DNA of 48,036 nt from positions 1 to 48,036 of the forward strand of contig CALVVH010000002.1 of NCBI GenBank assembly GCA_944363805.1, given 5' to 3'. Every line of letters starts with the position of its first letter. Position 1 is the first letter of the stretch. Of the stretch, positions 16,438-24,245 are shown piece after piece. The position numbers were made by a program, and so were the translations under genes. This DNA is from an uncultured Bacilli bacterium (lineage in GTDB: Bacteria > Bacillota_I > Bacilli_A > RF39 > UBA660). The notes below the pieces were generated by a model. The model was not told where the DNA came from. It worked only from the letters and a program-made list of their open reading frames with translations, and did not search any database.

Positions 16438-17874
16438 TTGAAAAAGATTATTTTGGGGGGATTAGTGTTTTTCTTGCTTATGCTTAATGGTAATGCTAGT
16501 AATATTTTTATTAGGGATGATCAAGGTAATAGGTACTCCTATGTTGATCAGCGTGTCGATGGTAATTTAGCTTTTTTACTTTGGGATAGTGATGTTAATA
16601 CTTATTATAGTAATTTAGCTTATATTGCTAATTTAGAAAATGATTTATTGTTTCATGCAACGGTCCAAATGCTTATTTGGGAAGATATTCATAAAGATAG
16701 GGATTATTATGTAACTGATTGGGTAGATGAAATTGATACAAGTAAAGAGGCGGCATTGATTGGGGAGTATTTAGATGAAATAAATGTGGGAGCAAGTATT
16801 GCTAATCAAGTTATTAAAGTATTTAATAATGATAATGTAACATTTAAAGTAAATGATGATTTGAGGGCATTTGAAGTAAGTAATGTTAATGCAGATATAT
16901 ACTTAGATGAAATAAGAATAAATGAAAGTATTGCCAATAAAGAAGTGTTGGAATTTAAAGCTAAGGATTTTACAATAATCAATAATTATGTTTATGCTGC
17001 TAGTCCAAGATATGAAAATTTTGAAGTGACTTTGGAAGTACAAAATTTGGTCGAAGTAGAATTTATAATGCCTGATAATAAGGAATATGATTTTAAATAT
17101 GGTGTTTATGATAGTAAAGGAGAATTGATTCAAGAATTTAATTTGAATAATAGTAATAAAGAGATTTATTATCCGAAAGGTAGTACTTACTATTTAAAAG
17201 ATCTTAGTGAAGATGGTATTTATATGAAAAGTGATGATGTAATATTAGATGATGAAGTAAGAAGGGTTAGTATTAGGAAAGAATATATAGAATATAATAT
17301 TGAAGTTAAAACTTTATATAAAGATAATATAAAGGGAGATATTAAAGAAGCAAGTAATGATGTAACTATCTATGATGATAATGATGTAATAGTTGCTAAA
17401 TTAAATAATGATACTTTAGTTAAATTAAAACCTGGTGTATATACTTTTTTAGATAATCTATCAGGAGTTAGGGTTATTAGAAATATTACTAGGGATATGA
17501 ATATTAGTTTAGTAAGAAGTTTAATAAATGGAATTAAAACTAGTCAAAATATTACTAAGATATGTAAGGATAATAAATGTTTTAGTTATAAAAAAGATAA
17601 TGGTATATTGATGTTTGATGAAGCAATAATAGCAGATATTTATGAAGTTTATTATGAAGGAGAAGTATTTAGTGTAGATTTTAGTGATTATAGTAAATTA
17701 CAAGTAATGGATGGGGTAGGAACTATTTTAGAAATGGAAAAGTTAGAGAGTAAAAAAGATGTAATGGTAGATGTTCCAGATACTGGTATGGATTTAGTAA
17801 AGGATATATATGCGATTATTAAAAGGAAGTATTATCTTGGGGATATTACTTCTAGTATTGTTTGGTATAATTAG
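16438..17874 (+). CDS. Secreted surface protein with thioester-like N-domain and VPDTG sorting-type motif
   Basis: The 478-residue protein starts with TTG (AAGGAG ten bases upstream) and a signal peptide (residues 1-20, ending NGNAS). Residues 22-110 resemble a surface thioester domain: FHATVQMLIWEDI near 72-84 matches the Gln-containing (T)QxxIW segment. The partner Cys is not seen (YSYVDQ stands where YCxD would be), so the thioester may not form. Two or three beta-rich domains follow. Near 446-450 lies VPDTG, which looks like a sortase motif (LPxTG variant), but the 28 residues behind it are charged, not a membrane helix. The hydrophobic helix is instead encoded in the +1 frame as the start of the overlapping sortase gene. 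Cell-wall anchoring by that sortase is the obvious inference. Confidence 0.65.
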   Translation: MKKIILGGLVFFLLMLNGNASNIFIRDDQGNRYSYVDQRVDGNLAFLLWDSDVNTYYSNLAYIANLENDLLFHATVQMLIWEDIHKDRDYYVTDWVDEIDTSKEAALIGEYLDEINVGASIANQVIKVFNNDNVTFKVNDDLRAFEVSNVNADIYLDEIRINESIANKEVLEFKAKDFTIINNYVYAASPRYENFEVTLEVQNLVEVEFIMPDNKEYDFKYGVYDSKGELIQEFNLNNSNKEIYYPKGSTYYLKDLSEDGIYMKSDDVILDDEVRRVSIRKEYIEYNIEVKTLYKDNIKGDIKEASNDVTIYDDNDVIVAKLNNDTLVKLKPGVYTFLDNLSGVRVIRNITRDMNISLVRSLINGIKTSQNITKICKDNKCFSYKKDNGILMFDEAIIADIYEVYYEGEVFSVDFSDYSKLQVMDGVGTILEMEKLESKKDVMVDVPDTGMDLVKDIYAIIKRKYYLGDITSSIVWYN

Positions 17875-18319
17875 TAGAAAAGATGAAAGTGAAGTAAGGA
17901 ATGTCTATAGTGAACAAATGGAATATGACAGATATACTAAGGAAGAATATTATGGATTTCTAGATATTCCTAGTATTGATTTACATGCGGGGTTTTATGA
18001 TTATGATAATCCTTTAAATGATGTTGAGTTAAATATTGAATGGATTGAGATTCCAGTTTTTAATAGTTACTTTTTTGCAGCACATTCAGGAGTTGGCAAG
18101 AAAGCTTACTTTAATTATTTAAATACATTACAAATTGGTGATGATATTTATTTATCTCTTGAAAACGAAAAGTTACATTTTCAAGTAAGGAATATTTACC
18201 GGACGGTAAAAGATGGGGATGTGAGTATAAGCAAGGAAGAAGGAATGATTTATCTTACGACTTGTGATCAAATAATTAGAGGTTATCAGCTGGTTATTGA
18301 AGGAAAATTAATTACATAA
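17810..18319 (+). CDS. Sortase-family transpeptidase
   Basis: Sortases cut the sorting motif of a surface protein and link it to the cell wall or pilus. This 169-residue protein has an N-terminal membrane helix (residues 6-22), then the beta-barrel. FFAAHSG contains the catalytic His (about residue 92) and YLTTCDQ the catalytic Cys (about 152). The usual Arg position in the last strand, (R)LVIEGKL, appears as Gln160, with an Arg at 157 three residues earlier. The start overlaps the upstream surface-protein gene by 65 bases in the +1 frame, pairing enzyme and likely substrate. The class is unclear (B/D-like and short). The IS downstream does not cut it. Confidence 0.8.
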   Translation: MRLLKGSIILGILLLVLFGIISRKDESEVRNVYSEQMEYDRYTKEEYYGFLDIPSIDLHAGFYDYDNPLNDVELNIEWIEIPVFNSYFFAAHSGVGKKAYFNYLNTLQIGDDIYLSLENEKLHFQVRNIYRTVKDGDVSISKEEGMIYLTTCDQIIRGYQLVIEGKLIT

Positions 18320-18347
18320 ATAAAGGGTGTAAAAAATTTTTGTAGGT

Positions 18348-18385
18348 AAATAGTAGTTAATGATATATTTCATCAACTACTATTT
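18348..18385 (-). terminator. Hairpin inside the IS after the transposase
   Basis: A 16-bp stem with one mismatch (AAATAGTAGTTAATGA against TCATCAACTACTATTT) lies just behind the transposase stop. It may end the transposase mRNA and block read-in. Confidence 0.6.
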
Positions 18386-18386
18386 T

Positions 18387-19736
18387 TTATATTTCACCCC
18401 AATGATCACTTTCATACATACATCTTAATGCGATCATATAATTAGCACCTTCAACACTCCATCTCATTCCTGCTTGTTTTAATCTAAGTTGTACTACGGT
18501 TTTATTAGAACTTTCTATTGCACCACTACCTACAAACCAGCCATTGTGTTCATAAGTAGAATAATCTATTTTATTTTTGTTGTTTTCTAAATAAACTGGT
18601 AAATTATAAACAGTTTTAGGTATTGTTATATCTTTATATTTCTTTAGTTCTTTTACTATCAAGTTACATTCTCTAGAATAACAATAACCGATTATTTTAT
18701 CTCTAAATTTCTCTACCTTTTTAGTATCATCATTAAATATAAACTTACCATAATTGTTTATATTTTCTATTAAGTGAAACTTATCTAATATTTGAATAGC
18801 TTCAGGAAAGAGTTCATCTATCATATTTCTAATCCAAGTGGCACCATCTGATATAAATACAATATTTTCATATTCCCAATATTTTAGTTCTACTGCTTTG
18901 GCAAATACTAATATTTTAAAAGTTTCAACATTACCAATATAAGAAACATATTCTTTATGATTAATAATATTAGATTCATCTTTTCTTTTATACATATCAT
19001 CATCAGAAAAGAAAATACCTAATTTATTTTCTCTCCATGTAGAACCATTTTCATCTTCTATTCTAGTATTAACACTTGCACCATCTGCTTGAATATATAA
19101 AGTGCCTTTCTTTTTGGTTACAGTCATATCTATATTAGTGCGATTATTCCAAATTTCTATAGCCTTATTATAGTTATAATCATAAACTAATTTACCTACA
19201 TATTTAGTTACGTTCATTACAGTAACATAAGATATCTTAACTCCATATACCATATATATAATTTCACTAGCTTTTTGAAATGATGCCTGATTTTGTCCCC
19301 AGAATGCTATTTTTATCATCATTTTTAATGACACTTTAAAAGGCAATTTATCTATTCCTAGATATTCATCTAAAGGGGTAATTAATTTGCTTTTCAGACT
19401 GTATATATTTAAATCTATATTTCCTTGAATTTGTAAAACAGTTCTATGGATTTTAACTTTTCCAGAAAGTAATATAAAACTCTATTTTTCTTCTATTAAG
19501 ATGTTTTAATTGATATCCTTTTTCTTTCCATTCTCGTTTTTTTTAATTATTAATTCTTTTTCATTAATATGAGTAGATAATATTTCCTCTACGTGTTTAT
19601 GTAAATCTTTTTTATAATTTTCAACATTATCAACCATCAATTGTTCAAGAGAATTAATATTCATTTTTCCTTTTTCAACTAATTTATCAAATTCATTTGT
19701 AAATTCGTTAATATGCTTATCCTCTTCTTTTTTCAT
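18387..19736 (-). pseudogene. ISLre2/UPF0236-type transposase, two compensating frameshifts
   Basis: Reading the minus strand, the first 76 codons (19736-19506), an internal segment in another frame (about 19536-19470, R-E-W-K-E-K-G-Y-Q-L-K-H-L) and the long 3' part form one transposase. Family segments include SGKVKIHRTVLQI, PLDEYLGI, QADGASVNTR, SDGATWIR, DKFHL and GAIESSNKTVVQ with QAGMRW. The first shift is a -1 step at a run of eight A (19544-19537); about 70 bases later the original frame returns. The A-run could slip naturally, but the second shift looks like a mutation or assembly indel. The intact 3' frame, with ATG at 19346, gives 319 residues. The enzyme is probably inactive here unless the shifts are artefacts. 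Confidence 0.8.
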
Positions 19737-19837
19737 ATCTCTTATCCTCCTATAATTAGGATAACATATTATAATTTTACCTACAATAATTTTTTACACC
19801 CTAAATAAAAATAAGACTGTTAAAATGCCAATATATT

Positions 19838-19846
19838 TGATATAAT
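19838..19846 (+). promoter_or_regulatory. Extended -10 promoter for nusB
   Basis: TGATATAAT lies 24 bases before the nusB ATG, just outside the insertion sequence, so the IS did not remove this element but may have changed sequences upstream of it. Confidence 0.55.
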
Positions 19847-19870
19847 TAGATGAGTTAGGAGCAGATTTAC

Positions 19871-20266
19871 ATGGGAAAAACAAGAAGTGAACTTAGAGAA
19901 AAAATTATGGTCATCTTATATCAAATCGATATTTATAGTGAAAGAAATGTTTTATATAATGTTGATGAAGTAATTAAAAGTAATATTGATGTTGCTAATG
20001 AATTTGTTAAGGATATCGTTTATGGGGTAGTGACTTATAAGGAAGAATTGGATAAGTTAGCTAACTTTTTAATGAAAGATTGGACTATTGATAGAATTGA
20101 TAAATCAGGAGCAGCAATTTTACGTATGGCTTTGTATGAATTAAAATATACTGATACTCCGGATGTAGTAGTTATTAATGAAGCAATAGAATTATCTAAA
20201 AAATATAGTGATGAAGCAGTTCGGAAAATTATTAATGCGGTATTAGATAAATATATAAAGGGTTAA
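19871..20266 (+). CDS. nusB: Transcription antitermination protein NusB
   Basis: NusB binds boxA RNA with NusE/S10 and supports rRNA antitermination. The 131-residue all-helical protein fits the family length. RSELREKIMVILYQIDIY at the N-terminus, WTIDRIDKSGAAILRMALYE near residue 75 and VVINEAIELSKKYSDE near 101 are characteristic. TAGGAG precedes the ATG. A kinase-like gene and xseA follow closely, an arrangement like the nusB-folD-xseA-xseB clusters of Firmicutes, although folD lies elsewhere in this window. Confidence 0.95.
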   Translation: MGKTRSELREKIMVILYQIDIYSERNVLYNVDEVIKSNIDVANEFVKDIVYGVVTYKEELDKLANFLMKDWTIDRIDKSGAAILRMALYELKYTDTPDVVVINEAIELSKKYSDEAVRKIINAVLDKYIKG

Positions 20267-20268
20267 AT

Positions 20269-21045
20269 ATGTTTGATGGAAGTAAGATAGATGAAATGGT
20301 TACTTTAGGAAGAATTAATACAGCAACAGGAAGTTATTATTATAAAAAGGCTCTAGATGGTTTTATAGCAACAGAGATGATTGCTAGCGAGTTAGCTAAA
20401 TTGGTAGGGATTAAAACTGGTGATTATGAAACTTTTACTTGGAATGGAATGAATTATTATCTTAGTAAAGATTTGAACGAACAAGGGCCATTTTTTACTT
20501 TTGCTGAATTGGGAGTTTGTGCTGATTCTTTAAATGAGTATTGGTATGTTTTAGATAAGTATTATGGAAAATATAGTGAATATTTGATGCGGGATATAGT
20601 TAAGGTTTATCTTTTTGATATTTTGTTTTTGCAAAGTGATCGGAACCCAGATAATTTGGGATTAATTAATACACCAATACCACAGATTGTAATGATTGAC
20701 AATGAGTTTATGTTTGATAATATGCCAGTGGTTTTAAGTTCAAAGTATTCATGTGCTGATTATTTAAATTATTATAAGTGCTCGCAATGGGTGATTGAAC
20801 CATTCCTAAGAGAAAATATGGAAGAGCTTGAATATTTTTTGGCAATATCTAGCGATGAATTTATAAATTTATTTTGGGAGATGTATGAACGAGTTAATCC
20901 GAAAGTGGTAAAGAATGTAATAAGTAAATACGCGGATAATGAAACTATTAAATTATATTTGGCGAGATATAAAAAAAACTATGAGTTAATAAGAAGATTG
21001 AAGGGGCGTGATAGTAGTGGACAAAGAATACTTAAAAATAAGTGA
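20269..21045 (+). CDS. HipA/CtkA-like protein kinase fold protein
   Basis: This 258-residue protein resembles the C-terminal kinase lobe of HipA-type Ser/Thr kinases. The catalytic-loop-like motif is LQSDRNPDNLGLI (Asp124, Asn126 and Asn129), followed by IDNE near 143-146 in the place of the metal-binding Asp. An N-terminal part (YYYKKALDGFIATEMIASEL) may carry the ATP-binding Lys. There is no HipB-like antitoxin next to it. It starts 2 bases after nusB and overlaps xseA by 29 bases, so it is part of the nusB-xse operon. Substrate unknown; kinase activity is inferred. Confidence 0.6.
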   Translation: MFDGSKIDEMVTLGRINTATGSYYYKKALDGFIATEMIASELAKLVGIKTGDYETFTWNGMNYYLSKDLNEQGPFFTFAELGVCADSLNEYWYVLDKYYGKYSEYLMRDIVKVYLFDILFLQSDRNPDNLGLINTPIPQIVMIDNEFMFDNMPVVLSSKYSCADYLNYYKCSQWVIEPFLRENMEELEYFLAISSDEFINLFWEMYERVNPKVVKNVISKYADNETIKLYLARYKKNYELIRRLKGRDSSGQRILKNK

Positions 21046-22279
21046 ATTAAATAATTATATTAAAAGTGTATTAGATAAAGATGCTTTTTTAAATAAAGTA
21101 TATTTAAAAGGAGAAATAAGTAATTTTAAGAATCATACGCGAGGGCATCTTTATTTTACTTTGAAAGACGATACTTCACGGATTAGTGCAGTAATGTTTC
21201 AAAGTAGTGCTGTAAAACTAGCATTTACTCCAGAGGACGGAATGAATGTGTTGGTTTCAGGAAGAATATCGGCATATCCAGCTCAAGGGAGTTATCAAAT
21301 TTATGTTGATGCGATGGAACCAGATGGTTTGGGGACACTTTATATCGAATATGAAAAACTGAAGAAAAAGTTAGCTGCTCAAGGTTTATTTGCTCAAGAA
21401 CATAAAGTGCCAATTCCTAGATTCCCTGAGCGAATTGGGGTTATAACAGCATCGACGGGAGCAGCTGTAAGGGATATTATGAGCACGATAAAACGAAGAT
21501 ATCCGATGTGTGAAGCAATTTTATTTCCGTGTTTAGTTCAAGGTAAGGATGCAGCACCAGATATTGTAAGACAAATAAAGCGTGCCGATGCATATGGAGT
21601 AGATACTATTATCGTCGGTCGTGGTGGTGGTTCTATCGAAGACTTATGGGCATTTAACGAAGAAATTGTTGCACAAGCAATATACGATTGTGTTACACCG
21701 ATAATTAGTGCGGTTGGTCATGAAATTGACTGGACTATTGCGGATTTTGTGGCGGACCTGCGAGCACCAACTCCGACGGGAGCAGCAGAAATGGCTGTGC
21801 CGACAGTCTTAGATATAAAAACTTTAATCGATAATTATAAAATAAGACTTAATAAAAATATTAAAAATATGGTCAATACTAAATTTATTAAACTTAGAAG
21901 TTTAAGACAAAGTTATATTTTAAAAAATCCTATGAGTATGTATGAGATTAAAGAACAAAAATTAGATACTTTGATTGATACTATAAATAAGGATATTAAA
22001 AATATAATAAATGATAAAAGTAATTCGTTAAATAAAATTAAAATGTCGGTGGTGTTGCAAAATCCCGAAAATTTAATTAAAGATAAAAGAATTAAATTTG
22101 ATTTATTAGTTAATACATTAAAGTTAGTTAATCCATTAGGAATACTTGATAAAGGTTATTCTTTGGTACAAGTAAATGATAAAATTATTAAAACAAGTAA
22201 AGATGTCAATGTAAGAGATATACTTAGTATTCGTTTACACGAAGGTAGTATCAAAGCTGAAGTAAAAGAAGTAAAATAA
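21017..22279 (+). CDS. xseA: Exodeoxyribonuclease VII large subunit
   Basis: XseA with XseB degrades single-stranded DNA in both directions. About 420 residues: N-terminal OB-fold (LKGEISNFKNHTRGHLYFTLKD, shown here in part at residues 30-50), then the catalytic domain with FPERIGVITASTGAA near 137, GRGGGSIEDLWAFN near 201, AVGHEIDWTIADFVAD near 237 and RAPTPTGAAE near 254. The C-terminal half is a coiled coil. GTG 21017 is preferred over GTG 21008 because GAAGGGG then has normal spacing. The small subunit follows, separated by about 280 bases of decayed phage-type sequence. Confidence 0.95.
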   Translation: MDKEYLKISELNNYIKSVLDKDAFLNKVYLKGEISNFKNHTRGHLYFTLKDDTSRISAVMFQSSAVKLAFTPEDGMNVLVSGRISAYPAQGSYQIYVDAMEPDGLGTLYIEYEKLKKKLAAQGLFAQEHKVPIPRFPERIGVITASTGAAVRDIMSTIKRRYPMCEAILFPCLVQGKDAAPDIVRQIKRADAYGVDTIIVGRGGGSIEDLWAFNEEIVAQAIYDCVTPIISAVGHEIDWTIADFVADLRAPTPTGAAEMAVPTVLDIKTLIDNYKIRLNKNIKNMVNTKFIKLRSLRQSYILKNPMSMYEIKEQKLDTLIDTINKDIKNIINDKSNSLNKIKMSVVLQNPENLIKDKRIKFDLLVNTLKLVNPLGILDKGYSLVQVNDKIIKTSKDVNVRDILSIRLHEGSIKAEVKEVK

Positions 22280-22282
22280 TTA

Positions 22283-22311
22283 TTGATAAACATTTGTTTG
22301 CTAAATATAAT
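22283..22311 (+). promoter_or_regulatory. Promoter with ACATTTGTTT operator, upstream of an antirepressor remnant
   Basis: TTGATA, a 17-base spacer and TATAAT. The spacer contains AACATTTGTTT, a palindromic AACnnnnGTT core also present in the promoters at 41293 and 48002. It resembles the AAC-N4-GTT core of Firmicute LexA boxes. Confidence 0.6.
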
Positions 22312-22320
22312 TACTAATCC

Positions 22321-22550
22321 ATACAGATATTGAGGGTATGTTTCTATTATTGAGTCAATTTCCAGTAAAAATGCTGAACCTATAAAATTATGGTTAGTAA
22401 CACTTGGAAGTGAAAGAATTGATGAAGTATTTGATCTATCACTTTAAATGATTTATCAGAAGAAGCAACTTAGGAGATTAGTAGCAAGAGTGTAGTAATA
22501 AAAGATAATAATTTAAATTATAAGTATATAGAAGATAATAATAAATTGGA
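22321..22550 (+). pseudogene. Remnant of a phage antirepressor/DinD-like gene (BRO-type family)
   Basis: The translated fragments D-I-E-G-M-F, then (after a one-base shift) IIESISSKNAEPIKLWLVTL and GSERIDEVFDLSL, then after a stop NDLSEEAT and another stop. They match the conserved phage antirepressor/DNA-damage-inducible family segment (EGxxRIIQSIPSxKAEPFKLWLAxVGxERI). At least one frameshift and two internal stops show decay. It sits behind a promoter with a candidate SOS operator, between xseA and xseB. This accounts for the gap between the two genes. Confidence 0.7.
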
Positions 22551-22558
22551 GGTAAATA

Positions 22559-22777
22559 ATGGAAATGGAAAAAACATTTGAAAATGCATTACAAGAATTA
22601 GAAGGGATAGTTAAAGAACTTGAAAGTGGCAATGTCGATTTAGATAATGCTATTAATAAGTATACAGAAGCTATGAAACTAGCTAAATTTTGTAGTGAAA
22701 AGTTGAGTGATGCAACTGCAAAGGTTAATAAAATATTGACTGAAGATAACAAACTTGAAGAATTTAATGCCGAATAA
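22559..22777 (+). CDS. xseB: Exodeoxyribonuclease VII small subunit
   Basis: XseB is the small helical subunit that joins XseA. The 72-residue length and the segments FENALQELEGIVKELESGNV and YTEAMKLAKFCSEKL are typical of the family. GGAGGTAAATAATG gives a strong start; a second in-frame ATG lies two codons on. It is followed after ten bases by proS. Confidence 0.94.
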   Translation: MEMEKTFENALQELEGIVKELESGNVDLDNAINKYTEAMKLAKFCSEKLSDATAKVNKILTEDNKLEEFNAE

Positions 22778-22787
22778 GGAGGAAGAA

Positions 22788-24197
22788 ATGGAAGTTAAAG
22801 AAATAACTAATCGAGATATTGATTTTGCACAGTGGTATACTGATGTATGTAGAAAGGCCGATTTAGTTGATTATTCTGGAGTTAAAGGTAGTATGATTAT
22901 AAGACCTTTAGGATATGCCATTTGGGAAGAAATTCAAAAGGCTTTAGATAAGAAATTTAAAGAAACTGGTCATGAAAATGTGCAAATGCCGATGTTTATA
23001 CCAGAGTCTCTTTTAAATGTTGAAAAGGAACATGTGGCTGGATTTGCTCCAGAAGTTGCATGGGTTACATATGGTGGTAGTGAAAAATTAGAAGAAAGAA
23101 TGTGTGTAAGACCTACTAGTGAAGTTTTATTTTGTGAACATTATAAAAAGATAATTAAAACTTATCGTGATTTGCCAAAACTTTATAATCAGTGGTGTAC
23201 AATAGTACGATGGGAAAAAACTACTAGGCCATTTCTTAGGAGTAGAGAAATACTATGGCAAGAGGGACACACTATGCATAGAACTAGTGAAGAGGCAATA
23301 GCAGAAACATTAAAAATGTTTAAGATATATAAAGATTTTCAAGAAAATTATTTAGCTATTCCAGTTATAACTGGAAAAAAGACAGATAAAGAAAAGTTTG
23401 CTGGGGCAGAAGTAACATATACAATTGAGGCAATGATGTATGATGGGTATGCTTTGCAAAATGGGACAAGTCATTACTTCGGCAATCATTTTGCTGATGC
23501 TTTTGGCATTCGTTTTACTGATTCAGATAATACGCTAAAAACACCATACCAAACTAGTTGGGGAGTATCTACGAGAATGATTGGGGCCATAATTATGGTA
23601 CATGGTGATGATCGTGGCTTGGTTCTTCCTCCGAAGATTGCACCATATAAAGTTATGATTATTCCAATTGGAGATGTTTCGGAAAAATTAGAGAAATTAA
23701 AAAGTGAATTAAGTAAAGAAAATATTACTTATAAAGTAGATGATTCTAATAAGACACCAGGATTTAAATTTGCTGAAGCGGAAGTTAAAGGTTTTCCAAT
23801 TAGAATTGAACTTGGCAAGAGAGATTTAGAACAAGATAAAGTAACTTTAGTAAGAAGAGATACTTTAGAAAAAATAACGGTTTCATTTAAAGAAATTGTT
23901 CCTAAAGTACAAGAGTTATTAGAAGTTATCCAAAAAGATATGTATGATAAAGCGAAGGTTCGTCGCGATAGCATGATATATGAGGCAAATACTTATGATG
24001 AATTAAAAGAAATTGCGACAACTAGGCCAGGATTTATCAAGATTAATTGGTGTGGAGATGTAGCTTGTGAAAATAAGATAAAGGATGATACAACATTAAA
24101 ATCTCGTTGCTTGATTGAAGATGAAAATGTTACAGGGCCTTGTGTTGTTTGTGGTAAAAAAGCTACAACTAGACTTTACATTGGTAAACAATATTAG
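22788..24197 (+). CDS. proS: Prolyl-tRNA synthetase (short, eukaryote/archaea-like type)
   Basis: Charges tRNA-Pro with proline. The 469-residue protein lacks the editing insertion of the classical bacterial enzyme and belongs to the ProS3-type group found in many Firmicutes and Mollicutes. Motif 1 (GSMIIRPLGYAIWE near residue 35), motif 2 (RPTSEVLFCEHYKK and IVRWEKTTRPFLRSREILWQ at about 105-160) and motif 3 (GVSTRMIGAIIMVHGDDRGL near 260) are visible. The anticodon domain and a C-terminal zinc-like part (CGDVACE, CVVCGKK) follow. AAGGAGG before ATG 22788 decides this start over 22755. Confidence 0.96.
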   Translation: MEVKEITNRDIDFAQWYTDVCRKADLVDYSGVKGSMIIRPLGYAIWEEIQKALDKKFKETGHENVQMPMFIPESLLNVEKEHVAGFAPEVAWVTYGGSEKLEERMCVRPTSEVLFCEHYKKIIKTYRDLPKLYNQWCTIVRWEKTTRPFLRSREILWQEGHTMHRTSEEAIAETLKMFKIYKDFQENYLAIPVITGKKTDKEKFAGAEVTYTIEAMMYDGYALQNGTSHYFGNHFADAFGIRFTDSDNTLKTPYQTSWGVSTRMIGAIIMVHGDDRGLVLPPKIAPYKVMIIPIGDVSEKLEKLKSELSKENITYKVDDSNKTPGFKFAEAEVKGFPIRIELGKRDLEQDKVTLVRRDTLEKITVSFKEIVPKVQELLEVIQKDMYDKAKVRRDSMIYEANTYDELKEIATTRPGFIKINWCGDVACENKIKDDTTLKSRCLIEDENVTGPCVVCGKKATTRLYIGKQY

Positions 24198-24227
24198 TTG
24201 AATAATCGCTTAATAATGTATTATAAT
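24198..24227 (+). promoter_or_regulatory. Promoter for the GH3 gene
   Basis: TTGAAT, an 18-base spacer and TATAAT, followed by AGGTGAT and the GTG start at 24246. Confidence 0.5.
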
Positions 24228-24245
24228 ATTATTAGGTGATTTTTT

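Larger units (their letters stand above)
18325..19801. mobile_element. ISLre2-like insertion sequence, 1477 bp
   Basis: Terminal inverted repeats of 26 bp (18325-18350 and 19776-19801, starting GGGTGTAAAAAATT) match at 25 positions. They are flanked by an 8-bp direct repeat TAAATAAA (18317-18324 and 19802-19809), the target duplication. One transposase gene runs on the minus strand. The near-perfect ends and duplication indicate a recent insertion, between the sortase gene and the nusB promoter. Confidence 0.93.
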
